From Casuarius casuarius (taxonomy: Eukaryota > Chordata > Aves > Casuariiformes > Casuariidae): a stretch of 64,000 nt of DNA. Position numbers and translations under genes: made by a program. Under the pieces are notes generated by a model. It had not been told where the DNA came from. It saw only the letters and a list, made by a program, of their open reading frames with translations, and did not search any database. Of the stretch, positions 39,149 through 49,722 are shown piece after piece (within the stretch, counting starts at the first letter, position 1; every line of letters starts with the position of its first letter). The DNA lies in contig PTFA01000364.1 of NCBI GenBank assembly GCA_003342895.1, positions 434,001 through 498,000 on the forward strand, written 5' to 3'.

Positions 39149-39401
39149 TACAGACTCTTGTGTCAGGACTCAGATTCACACGTCCTGCTTAGCCTGGGAG
39201 GACTGCAGACTGCTCCCTGCCAACTCCCCCCCCCCCCTCCCGGTGCCGCTCAGAGAAGTGAGATACCTTCTGAAATCCCCCCAGGGGCTTTGGCCAAGGG
39301 TCATCTAGAGACTCCTGTGGTGCTCCCGGACTGCCAAATCTGAACCTTTAATGCAGGTCAGTCCAGAAACTGATTATCAGCTAGAAGAGGGAAAGCTAAT
39401 T

Positions 39402-39430
39402 GTAATTCTGGTGATTCTGGTGATTCTGGT
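39402..39430 (+). repeat. Three 9 bp units (GTGATTCTG)
   Basis: GTAATTCTG, then GTGATTCTG twice, then GT. A small tandem repeat inside the presumed proviral leader. Confidence 0.9.
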
Positions 39431-39849
39431 AAGATTAAGGAGAGGTAGGTCAGGAAAGTCCAGGTTGCAGTTATAATATAGTAGCAATGTGGAATCAAAG
39501 AACTGGGTGCAGGAGAACTCTGGAACCATATGCAGCTGCCCTGAGATGCTCTCGAGCCACCCCAGCAACGACTGTCGTAACTGGAACACAAGGGCATGTG
39601 GTGGCAGGTTAGTCTCTGACTGCCAGTTCCCTCTCCTGTCTCCAGCAGGAGCCTCCTTGGGCTCTGCTGTTAACACCACCAATCAAGACAGCAGGCTCAG
39701 GCTAGATATGATGACTAGGAGGACCTCTTGTGTGTCTTGTCTTTTTCCCCTTAAGTCTCTGGTTTTACTGTGGGGGTGGATAATCACCTTGGCAGTGGAG
39801 ACCGCAGGCTGATACTCAGACAGCACAGGTTCATTCCAACTTCCCTTCG

Positions 39850-40160
39850 TCTCCCTGAAGAAGTGAAAATCCGAACCAGACAATATACATATACACGTTA
39901 CTCTCCTAAAACCTGCAGGTATTTAGGTAAATGGAATTTCTGGACCAAGGATGATTCCTCTAAGCAGTTTCCTGTAGAAGGTACCTTCAACTTAGACAAA
40001 ATAGCACATTTAAGGGGCACCTTGGTCCAGATGTCCTAAGGTACCCCCCACAAGCCAGTGGGATGCATTTTTTTGATTGGTACAAGGAAGCCTCCAAAAG
40101 AAAAACAGAATCCCGCACTAGAAGTTTCAGACACTCTCAGGAAAAATCGAAAGATCAAGT
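39850..40160 (+). pseudogene. Possible retroviral gag matrix remnant
   Basis: The frame ending at the stop at 40037-40039 reads FPVEGTFNLDKIAHL at 39969-40013, preceded by an aromatic-rich KWNFW. That spacing of W/F residues followed by P-x2-G-T-F-N-x-D-x-I-x2-L recalls the matrix domain of gamma-type Gag. Just after the stop, the other two frames supply QWDAFF (up to about 40072) and DWYKEASKRK (from about 40074), suggesting the continuation is split by frameshifts. Gag varies greatly between lineages, so this is a weak family call supported mainly by its position upstream of the integrase. It could also be coincidence. Confidence 0.3.
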
Positions 40161-40489
40161 AAAGCATCTTAAGGGGTAGTTAGAAAATACCAAATCCCTA
40201 CTAACCCTGGCACTGCCTTGTACCCTTTTCTCCTCAAAAAAATCACTATGGAAGGAGGAAGAGACTAGAAAGGATGTTTTAGAGTTTCCTTGCCCTCCCC
40301 CCTGTAATACCAGGGGGCGCCACACCACCAACATAACAAAGCCTGGGGGCCGGGGCAGGCTGTAGCCAATGCAAATTAGGAGGGCCGTTCTGACACAGCA
40401 AAAGCAGGAAGCGAATAGTGTTAAATGGTCTTTTACAAGAGAAACAAAAAAGGAAAAGGTTGGATTTTCCAGCAGAAGCAGCCAGTGCT

Positions 40490-40525
40490 GTGGTGAGGAC
40501 AGGAAGAGTGGTGAGGACAGAGACA
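40490..40525 (+). repeat. 18 bp tandem duplication
   Basis: GTGGTGAGGACAGGAAGA is followed directly by a near-copy that differs at its end. Confidence 0.85.
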
Positions 40526-41674
40526 GTGTTAACATGTACTGCTGCCACACAGCTCCAGCTGCCCTGTGTGCCTGGGCAGCTGTAAGAAGACTAGGCAGGG
40601 ACACCAAGAGCCAGTTTGGAAAACGAGCAAAAGGTTTCAAAGAATGATAAAACACTGGAGCCAGTCCAGGCTGTAATACTTTCTAACTGCAACAGTCTAT
40701 AAGCAGCCTAGGCAATAGTTTCTGCTAGCGATGACGTGCAGCAGTGAGACCGAGAAAGAGCTATGGGTACAAAGCACCGTGCAAGAAAGACACTAGGAGT
40801 CCCAGGCACGGTGGGAGGGGAGAACCCTGCAGGTGGAGCCCTTCACATGCTTTCCAGACAAGCTTGAAAGTAAAGGAAAGAGGCACATGCACAAGAATAC
40901 CTGCCCATTATCAGATGTAAAGCAGCTAGATTGAAAGGTTTGAGAGCAGAGCAAATCCATAAGACATAACATAAAAGAAGCAATTTACACTTAGTGTTAG
41001 TATTGTTAAATTCAGTGCTATGTTCTCAAGAAAGATGGGAGTATATGCCTGAAAGAAATTTAGGAGAGGTATTAAAAAAACAAAAAAGAGGTTTGAAACA
41101 GAGGAATGCTAACCAAGTGCTGTCAATACTTTAAAAATTGAAAAAAAAGAAATAGTGGATTAAGCATGTATGTGTGAAGGTTTAGGGAGGTGATAATTAA
41201 TGATAAAATATTCCAATTGATTTGGGATAGAGTGCACTTTGAAAGCCAACAGTTGCACAGTAACATAATTCTACTTGGTGTGCTAACACCAACATTTTTT
41301 TTAAGAGTGAAGAAAAGGTAAAATAAAAAAGAGAGAGATCACGGTAAAATTTATGCATTGATTAAATGAGCACTCATTTAAATTAAAATATAAAGTTCAT
41401 CTGTTACAGAGAAAAGATGGACACAACAAATAACAAACATGGATGGGGTACTGGTGAACAGTTGTTTAAGAATATTAGCTAATGAATTGGATAAAAACAT
41501 GAAAGCAAAGATGCACAAGATCTTTGCTATTTTTGTCTTCCGGGGTAGCACAGAAGAAAAAGTAATCTGTTACAAACCTACGGATGTTATTAGTTACATG
41601 TTGCTTAGCTTGTTCTTTGCAGTTTTATTTTGGATAATTATCATATATGCATAGATGAAAGGAAAAGTATAATC

Positions 41675-41693
41675 TTTTTTTTTTTTTTTTTTT
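41675..41693 (+). repeat. T19 homopolymer
   Basis: Nineteen consecutive T residues within the presumed provirus; possibly a later insertion or slippage product. Confidence 0.9.
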
Positions 41694-42629
41694 AGATCAG
41701 TTGCTGTGGCTCAAGTTCAAACAAGAGAAAAGTATGAATAAACTAAGGCAACAAGGAAAAAGTTGATCCAATTTAAAGGGGTCTTCATCTCCAGACAAGA
41801 GAAACCCTGTTTCCCTCAGTGAGGATGGACATACCCTCTGTTATGAATAGCAATCATTATTAACAGATCACCAGCATACAACACAACGTCTATATTTGTA
41901 ACACAGAAAACATGTAAATGTGAATGTGTATCTGCAGAAACATAGTATTTTGAGTACTATGGAAAACAAAAATGAATCAAATAAGTATAAAAAATTCTAC
42001 CATAAGTTGCATACTCTTAGTGTAGCTTTACAACACTGGAACTGGGAAGACCGCACCTCCACATAGTGTAGTTTTGGATATATTTTAGAACATTTATGTA
42101 TAAATGGATGGCCTTCAGATGGGTAGAAAAACAGAAGTTCCCAATTATGGGGATATCAAAACACTACATATGTGTATGATACATAATCATGTATCAGTCT
42201 GATGAAAAATTTGTTTTGTTATGAAGGAAACGATTAGGTGATTTTAAAAACAAACAGCAGGAGTGTTTCTGTGATGAGAGCCCTGCACCAGTGACAACAG
42301 GCAGCCCAGCGAAGGGGGAATGTCCCAGGCCACCTCTTCGGAAGGATACCAGCAAGAGGGGAAATCACTTAGATGTGTGAATTAAATATGAACAGATGCC
42401 AGTTTTCAATCACCCGATCATTGTTTAGATCAAAATTTAAGCAGATGTGAATATGAAATTTATTCTTTGGTTTCTAACAGGCCTCTAATTATTTATGTGG
42501 TATTCAGCTGTGTTTGTGTGCACATCCAATACCCAGAAGTGACTGAAATCCCCTCAGTGTGTATAAGATGCCCGACAACACATGTACGTAATGTAACTTT
42601 TAATTAAAAGGTATGACTGAATTATGCAA

Positions 42630-43449
42630 TGCTTTTAGAAGTGACACAAAAGTTACTAGAAACTTTTNTGTAATTTTGAATATGTCCTTGTCATTTTACA
42701 TATGTTCTCAGTATGGGTTGAAGCCTATCCTAGAAATGCAGATGCCACAATGCTGGGGGCGGGGGGAGGGGGAGAGTTCCCAAGAGAACTAATTCCTTGG
42801 TTCAATATTCCTCCAACATTAGATAGCGAGAGGGGGACCCATTTTACCAGACAAGTAATGCAGAAAGTTTGTTAAACCCTACAAACAGAACAGCTTCATT
42901 GTGCTCATCACTCCCAATCCAATGGGGATGTAGGAAGGAAAAACTCCAATTTAAAAATCAAATTGGCAAAGGTTTGTGCAGAGATCTCTTGCATTAACAT
43001 ATCTAAGTACAGTGAATACAAAACATGGGCTGTCACCTCACGAGATCTGAATGGGCAGCCCCATGCAGCTGCCTCACGCAGCACCCTTAACTTCCATGCA
43101 GACAAAATTGCCATTGACAGATGACACACTTCTAAAATATTGTCAGGCATTAATGATATGTATAAGGTCTTTCCACACACAGGTGAAAGGAGCCTTACCT
43201 GAACCTGCGACTGAAGTCTGTCACTCCTTGAAACCAGGAGACTGGGTCTACATTAAGGTATACCAGCAAAAACATGCACTTCGACCATGCTGGAAAGGAC
43301 CTTATCAGGTGCTGCTAAATACCCACACTGCAGTACAGTACAAGGGCCTGCCCAGCTGGATCCATGCTTCTCAGTGCAGAAAGGTCACACCACCTGCAGA
43401 CACAAGGCAGACAACACCACTGCCACAAGAGAGCTCAACAACCCTATGA
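42630..43449 (+). pseudogene. pol: Retroviral integrase remnant (pol 3' end)
   Basis: Integrase inserts viral DNA into the host chromosome. The catalytic core is read in one frame: YVLVILHMFSVWVEAYP at 42681-42731, then LDSERGTHF from 42819. The first catalytic acid is replaced by His (codon 42699-42701), the second Asp is kept (42822-42824), and the Glu position reads Gly (42933-42935). The His and Asp codons are 41 apart, against about 59 in MLV-type enzymes, so roughly 18 codons are missing. A stop lies at 42873-42875. The frame changes near 42985, after LAKVCAEI; the HGLSPHEI block follows in the new frame and ends at a stop (43048-43050). The C-terminal domain is then open to 43449, with GDWVYIKVY (43237), WKGPYQVLL (43291) and WIHASQC (43357), the hallmark of gamma-type integrases. 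A G-rich tract at 42755-42776 and an N at 42668 lie inside. The N-terminal zinc domain was not found. The protein is not functional. Confidence 0.92.
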
Positions 43450-44087
43450 ACTTTGAACAAATGCTGACACAAGTACCATCTACAGCCCCGCAGACTTTAG
43501 TTACCACCTGAACTTCTTGCTACTTTATTTTAAGAATCATAACCATTTCAGGACTCTATAGCTAGTTTTAGATTACCAGTCCTGTGCTAACTTGTAAAAA
43601 TCATCACATAAGACCATGAAGAATGAATAATATTAATCCATGGGAATAACTGAAAAACTACTGGAATTCAGAAATTCCCCAAGGCATTAGCTTTTCTGTA
43701 GTATTTACTGTCTTGTTTATTGTATTAGTCTCTTCCTGGAAACTTAAGTTTTAATCATGAAATGGTATTCGATTAGTTTGTGGGTAACCATAGGCACATC
43801 AATAATAATTGACCCAAGAAACATCACTTATTACAAGTGCACCAGAATTTAGCAGCAATCCTGAATATTAGTAATTCCTGGATTTGTCATCATCTATTTA
43901 ATAATGTATGGGACCCGATAGGATTGTTTCCCCTGCCTGCCTCACCTGAAATACGGCTCTAAAATAAAACTGTCTTTATGTTAGCCAACAAATACCATGA
44001 TTCATCACATTGGTCCAGTAGATTTTAAATTAACATGGAACCAGAAGGTCAAATGTCCCTGGTCTCTCTCTTCAAAAAAAAATAGAC
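43450..44087 (+). other. Possible env/3' LTR residue of the provirus
   Basis: Env would start here. A hydrophobic run (GISFSVVFTVLFIVLVSS, about 43684-43737) could be a signal peptide remnant, but no Env cysteine motif or fusion region was recognised. AATAAA at 43963-43968 followed by a T-rich stretch could be the polyadenylation signal of a decayed 3' LTR. Both ideas are inference. Confidence 0.25.
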
Positions 44088-44121
44088 CTGAACCTATGTT
44101 GCATTCTGGTTATTCTGCAAC
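44088..44121 (+). repeat. Short direct repeat, right copy (possible LTR piece)
   Basis: Second copy of the 22 bp exact repeat at 39115, about 640 bp downstream of the integrase stop. After the exact part it reads TGGTTATTC where the left copy reads CAGTTACTC. Confidence 0.6.
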
Positions 44122-44125
44122 ACTG

Positions 44126-47100
44126 ATGATACTTCCGCTGTGTACAAAACTGCTAAGGAAGCATTATAGGATGCATGTGTGAAGATGTGAGGGAGTACAC
44201 AAGTCCTCATCTATGAGGCTGAGGCACACAAGCATCCACATAATTTTTAAGACTTTTGTCTAGAGAGCATGGAACACTTGTAACAACTTTACAGGTGGTT
44301 TGGTTCACTAGGAGTTGAAAAATCAAAGTGGGCACTTTAATTTCAAGCTTTCTTGGGATGCACAATATACAGTTGTCAACTCCTGGCTCTTTAACTGGGC
44401 CTAACCAACATGAAACAACAGTAAAGAGCATCACTTCAGCAAATATCTTGGATCCAAAATGAAGGGGGGGGTGGGGGGGAAGGATAGTCCATTCGCTCTA
44501 TTCTTCCTCCTCTCCATGCCACTTATCCTCTGCAATCCCTATGGGAAAAGATTCATTTTTATTTCATCCTTAGCTTGATATAAAGTATGTTCCAGTTCTA
44601 CAGCAGGAAACATACTTCCTTACTAATCTGAGTCACATCTCTCTGAAGTTTTCAATTTATTATGCCTGGATGGCGACCAACTGCTTCTCAGGTGCATGGT
44701 AACCCTTTATGTTATGATTCCCTTCCTTGTTTTACAGGAACTAGTTATTCTACATCAGCCTTGGTCCACGAGCGTGCTGATAGATACTCCCTGCAACATA
44801 AAGAGGAAATGGTGGGAGAAACCAAACAATTCTCGAAGGCACAAAAAAATGCAGCATTTAAGATGCTACCACAAACATACACAACCCACCCACACCCCCA
44901 AAACACTCCATTCTCAGTTGGCTCCAGGCCAAGCCATTTTCTTCTCAAACCTCAGAGAGCTGCAGTCCAGTTCTCTACCAATCCCAACATCACAAGCCAA
45001 ACCACAGTCCAGTATCTGCGACCAGCCTTTTTTTCAAAAATAATGAATGTTTTTGCTCCTTGTGTCTATAGCTTACATTTTTTAATTCTTCTCTCTCCCT
45101 CAGAGGTAAGAAAAGCTTTTGATAAAAATAGAAAGAAAAGAGTTTCTTATAACATGATGCCAGGAGCTTAGCTTGAAAGAGAAAACACTGTGTCCTGACT
45201 TTCACTATAGAACTGCTAGGGTGCATTATCTTCCTAAAAGAGGCCTTAGTTACTTCTCAGAATACATAATTTGTAGAGGTGAAAAGCAAAATATCCAATG
45301 CCAATCCAAGGAAAAAAATCAGATTAATCTCTTGCAGTAATCTTAACTCACGAGGAGTTCCTTTCTTAAAGTCTGTGTTATTATTTTGTTATTGTGGCAA
45401 ATACCTTTCAATGTTCAAGTGCAAATAAATGTTTGATCATTCAACTGAACTTTATTGTTCAGCACTCGCAGTGAGTCTAAAGGATTCAAAAGAGGAAGAG
45501 AGGAAAAAACCTCAAAAGATACATGACCATCCAACTCACTAGCCAAGATAATAGATTCTTATCTTATAGCCAGAAGAGATGTATACCACACCACTGAAGA
45601 TATACCCTTTGAAACAACTTACAAAATGTACCATGTTTCACTATGAATGTTATCACACTTTCTTAAAAGAATATGTAATATTTCCAGTTTTAGGCTTAAG
45701 CCAATTAAAAAAATGCTGTGGCAATTTTTATGTGAGCTGTTTTAACTGTTTTGAACTTTTATTTTTAAAGGCTTCCTATTGGATTTTGTTCTCTGATTAC
45801 TGAGAGGGTAAAATAATGCATCTTGTACATAAGCTGCCATTTTGAAGCTTAGCTTGGGAAAAAGATTACTTTGAAACAAAGCATACAATAGGGAAAGACT
45901 TTGGAATTCAATTTAAAATTACATTCCAACAAAAACTACAAAATAGTTCAGAAGTGCTACAAAATAAACAAAATGAACAGCACAGATCTTTAATACATTC
46001 CCATCCCAGTTTTGGACAGAAAGTCAAGTTACAGTGCTGTTGCTCTGGAGACTTAACTTATTGTATACATAGACCTTGAATTTAATCTTGGTGCTTACTG
46101 TCTCTTGTTTCTGAAACAAGATAGTTCAAATCATCCATTTAATCATATAGGAAGTACAAGCCACTTATCCTCATCACTACTAAAATAGGAAGCTATTTTC
46201 CTTCCTTGGCTTCTATCAGTCAGATTACAAGACAGTGCTATAAAAACACATAGAAGGGTATGTGAGAAGCTGGATGTTTACTTTTTAAAAGTACTGAAAG
46301 ACAAAAATAAAGTTAACATAAACATCATCTTATTGGCAGTTAACAAATCTCTTTTCTTTCTGCAATGAAGAATGAAAGTTGTTCTCCTAAATTGAGTCTT
46401 CCAATAGAACCGAAGTGTTTTAGCTGCCATCTAGTGTTAAAATGAATGCATACACAGTTAACGACAAGACTTTAAAAAGATGCATAAGTAAGATCTTACA
46501 CTGCTTAAGACGACACCACAATAAATAAAATTAAAAATTAAAAAGCAGATTTTTACAAGAGTAGTGGGCCATTTCTAGCTCCAAAATGAAGGTTTCCAAA
46601 CACATCTTTGAAAGATGTGATTCTGCCCCACAGCAGCTGGCAATATGAAATGTTTTCTTTCTAGTCAGTTTCAGCCCTGTATTTCTGCGAATACTGAAAA
46701 TAGTGCCCAAGAAAAAGTTCTGCTTGATGCTGATGAAGTGAATGACTAGAATTTTAAAAGACAAAAAAGAGTTAATCATCAATTTCCATAGCCTTAGCTG
46801 CAAAAATAGAAAAAAAATTTTTTTTTTTAATCTAGAGGAGAATACTGAATATTAATGGGATTTTACAATTCACTTTAAATAAAGCCATTCATATATAAAC
46901 ATACAGCTGAAAATTTCTCCTCCTCATGTCCTTACCCATGAATTTTAACTGGAGTATAACTACCATGCTGAACAAGGAAATCTCAAAGAGAAATCATTTC
47001 TGAAGGGCATAAAGTCCCTCACCAGCAAATTAAATGAAATCCTGAATACCAATAGCAAAATAATGAATAAAGGTAACATGCTGAAAAGAGAGGGTCCTAA

Positions 47101-47699
47101 GAATGAGGTATGATAGAAGAAATGCTCTAACAGAAGTGATCAAGATAAGCTAATGAGCAAAGAAAGGAAAATACAGATAAGGTTTTCATGACTAGGAAAA
47201 AAACCCCATCACCTTTGGATTGCTAAATGAAGTTCATCCAGGGTTACTACTGAAGGATCCCTGGCCAAGTCTAAAGTTGATATAACACCCATATAGTTCC
47301 ACTGAAATCAGTAGATCCCTTATTCACAGGCAGGTTTGTAGCATGAGATACAGAGCCAGTACTGACCAAGTTTGCTGCAGAACCAGTGGCAATATAACTG
47401 CATCAGCACAGTGCTGTTCCCAAACTAATTAATCCTGCTGAGAGATAAGGGTGATCAGCTCAGTTGTAATGCTGTAATAACACAGCTACTCTGCTTTCAG
47501 GACTTACATAATATCTCCACATGCTACCATTCACACCATGTAGGTACCCGACTTCAGTTGGCAGCAGCTGAGGGTTCTCTGAATGCAGTGTCTGACACGG
47601 CATATGTACTTCTGTGTTTGCAAGATCAAAATTTATATTCACTACTGCCTACCAGCAGGCCTGTCACATCACTGAAACCTACATTACATCTAGTCCAGG
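44126..47699. other. No gene recognised
   Basis: The longest open frame of the window (169 codons, 44662-45171, plus) is here, overlapped by other frames on both strands, with no recognisable domain, signal peptide or splice context. A G-rich tract is at 44464-44480. The rest is AT-rich unique sequence. Confidence 0.5.
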
Positions 47700-49722
47700 C
47701 CTACAGTCCCAGCAGAGTTAGTAGACTGGTATGAAATGAACCTTCTAGTCCCCAAACCAGGGAAGGAGAGACTGACAGGTCTTTAATGACAGCCTCCTCA
47801 AAGCACAACAGTCCATTCCCATACTCAGGAAAATGAGTATACATATTGGAAGACTGGTTTGATTAAACAGGGAAATTATGACTGAGCTCCAACACAGAAA
47901 GGACATTTACAAGAGATTTAAGTAAGGACAGACTACAGAGGAGAAATAAGGAAACCCCGCCCTGGCACAAAGTGCTGCTAGGAAAGCCAAAGCTCTACTT
48001 AAGTTGAAACTGGCAAGGGACATCAAGGCCAGTAAGAGCTACATTAACACTAAAAACAATAAACAAGGAAAATGTTGGCCTGCTGCTGAATGGGGCAGAT
48101 GATATAGTGACAGCAGATAGAGATGCAGCTTAGGTTCTTAATGACTTCTTTGCCTCAGTTTTCACTAGCAAGGTCTCAGGCCCCTGTGTCTCAAGACAGG
48201 CTTCAAGAAGAACAGGAATTACCAGTAGCAAAAAAGGATTGTGAGTCAAGGATTTCTTAAAGAAACCTCAATCTGTACGTCCATGGGACCAGATGGGATG
48301 CACCCTAGCATGCTGAAAGAATTCGTCAATGTCATAGGAAGACTACTTGCTATCACATTTGAAAGGTTGATCAGGGTACGTCCCCCATGACTGGAGAAAG
48401 GAAAGTGTTACATGCACCTTCAAAGAGGACAAAAAGAACAATCCAGGCAACTATAGGCTGGTCAGCCTCACATCAGTCCCTGGAAAAGTCATGGAGCAAG
48501 TCTTCTTGGAAGACATTTCTAGGCATATGAAGATGATGTTAGTGAGTGAGAACAGTCATCATGAATTTACCAAAGGCAAGTCGTGCCTGACCAACTTGAT
48601 TGCCTTGTGTGATAAAACAACTAGATTTGTAGACAAGGGGAGAGCAATGGATATCATCTACCTCAGCTGTAGCAAGTCTTGTAATACTGTCTCCCTTAAT
48701 TTTCTTGTATTCAAGTTATGACCTCGCAGTCTGGATGGGTGAACAACTAGATGGATAAAAAGCTGTTTGGATACTGGATCTCAGAGGATAGTGGTTAATG
48801 GGTCAGACTACCTGGAGGCCAGTAACAAGGAGCAGCACTTGAGGCTTGTCCTGTTTAACATCTTTATCAATGACCTGGAGAAGGCAATGGAGTGTACTCA
48901 TCAAGTTCGCAGATGACAGGAAACTGGGGGACGCAGACCATACGCTCCAGGACAGGGCTACCATTCAGAAGGTCCTAGACAGTCTGAAGGAACAGGCCAT
49001 CAGGAACCACACCTGTCCATATCAAATTTCGTGATAAGTCCTGCACCTGGAATGGACTGACTCCCAACAATACAGGCTGAGGACAGACTGTCTAAGAAAC
49101 AGCTCTGCTGAAGTGGGGGGGGGGGGGGGGGGGGGGAGTAGACATGGGGTGTCATGATGGACATTAGGCTAAACATCAGTCAGAATTATGCTGTGGCAGC
49201 AGTAAAAGCTAATGGGATACTGGACTGCATCCACAGGAGTACACTCAGTGTATCAAGTGATTATTCTACTTTACTCAGCACTATACTGTATCCAGTTTTG
49301 GACCCTCTGGTACAAGAAAGATGTCGATAAACTTGAGTGAGTCTAGCCAAAGGCCACCAAGTTGTTCAGAGAATATGACCTGAGAGGAGAGGCTGAGGGA
49401 ACTGAGCTTGTTTAGCCTGAGGAAGGCTTTGGGGAGACTTAACAGCAGCTTTTCAATGCCTAAGAGGTTACCAAGAAGAGAGAGTCAGGCTCTTTCCTGA
49501 GAAATGCAGTAGGTCAACAAGAGACAATAAATTGACATTGCTCATAAACTGAAAAAGTGGAGGCTGCAACTGAACATAAAGGGAAAAAAGTCACTGCCGT
49601 GAAGCACTGGAACAGGTGTCCAGAAAGGCTATGGAATTTCTTGCTCAGAGTGCAGGAATTGGACTAGATGATCTCCTGAGATCCCTTCCAACCTGAATGA
49701 TTTTGTGGTTCTGTGATGGTTT
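47700..49722 (+). mobile_element. CR1 LINE, ORF2 remnant with 3' end
   Basis: A long but broken CR1. Landmarks in order: ARKAKALLKLKLARDIKASK (about 47970-48030), SMGPDGMHPSMLKEF (about 48281-48325), GKSCLTNLIALCD near 48577-48615, the palm motif F-A-D-D intact at 48906-48917, EERLRELSL-like sequence near 49385-49410, and the 3' untranslated end at 49652-49690 with the sense signature GGACTAGATGATCTCCTGAG. Degenerate terminal octamers (GATTTTGTGGTTCTGTGAT) close the element. Frameshifts and stops occur throughout. It differs from the 21.4 kb copy at many positions, so it is a separate insertion. The left limit is uncertain: similarity fades between 47690 and 47900. Confidence 0.93.
49115..49136 (+). 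repeat. G22 homopolymer inside CR1
   Basis: Twenty-two consecutive G residues at a place where the CR1 body normally has only a short G run. It is either slippage expansion after insertion or an assembly length error; the strand could form a quadruplex. Confidence 0.95.

Larger units (their letters stand above)
40161..42624. other. Presumed proviral interior, nothing recognised
   Basis: Protease, reverse transcriptase and RNase H would lie here in an intact provirus, but no catalytic motif was found in any frame. From about 40.9 to 42.2 kb the sequence is AT-rich, unlike the flanking proviral parts. A T19 tract lies at 41675-41693. A 71-codon frame at 41439-41654 has a hydrophobic C-terminus but no family features. 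Confidence 0.4.
39110..44125 (+). mobile_element. Degraded class I (gamma-like) endogenous retrovirus
   Basis: The interval holds, in proviral order on the plus strand, a short sequence at 39115-39148, a gag-matrix-like remnant (about 39.9-40.1 kb), an integrase remnant (42.63-43.45 kb), and a second copy of the short sequence at 44088-44121. The integrase is the firm evidence. Protease, reverse transcriptase, RNase H and most of env are not recognisable in the 40.2-42.6 kb and 43.5-44.1 kb gaps, and the interval is far shorter than a complete gammaretrovirus. All recognisable coding pieces have stops or frameshifts, so this is an inactive fossil. The outer limits are provisional because no paired LTR ends or target-site duplication were found. 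Confidence 0.6.

Noticed and set aside
40155..40655. 166-codon minus-strand open frame rich in Leu and Ser
   Set aside because: Antisense to the presumed proviral leader/gag area and without any family motif.
41439..41654. 71-codon frame with a C-terminal hydrophobic segment inside the presumed provirus
   Set aside because: No similarity to any retroviral protein is visible; AT-rich sequence readily gives Phe/Ile/Leu-rich ends.
44662..45171. 169-codon plus-strand open frame, the longest in the window
   Set aside because: No recognisable domain, signal peptide or splice context; overlapped by other frames on both strands; its length is within chance for 64 kb in six frames.
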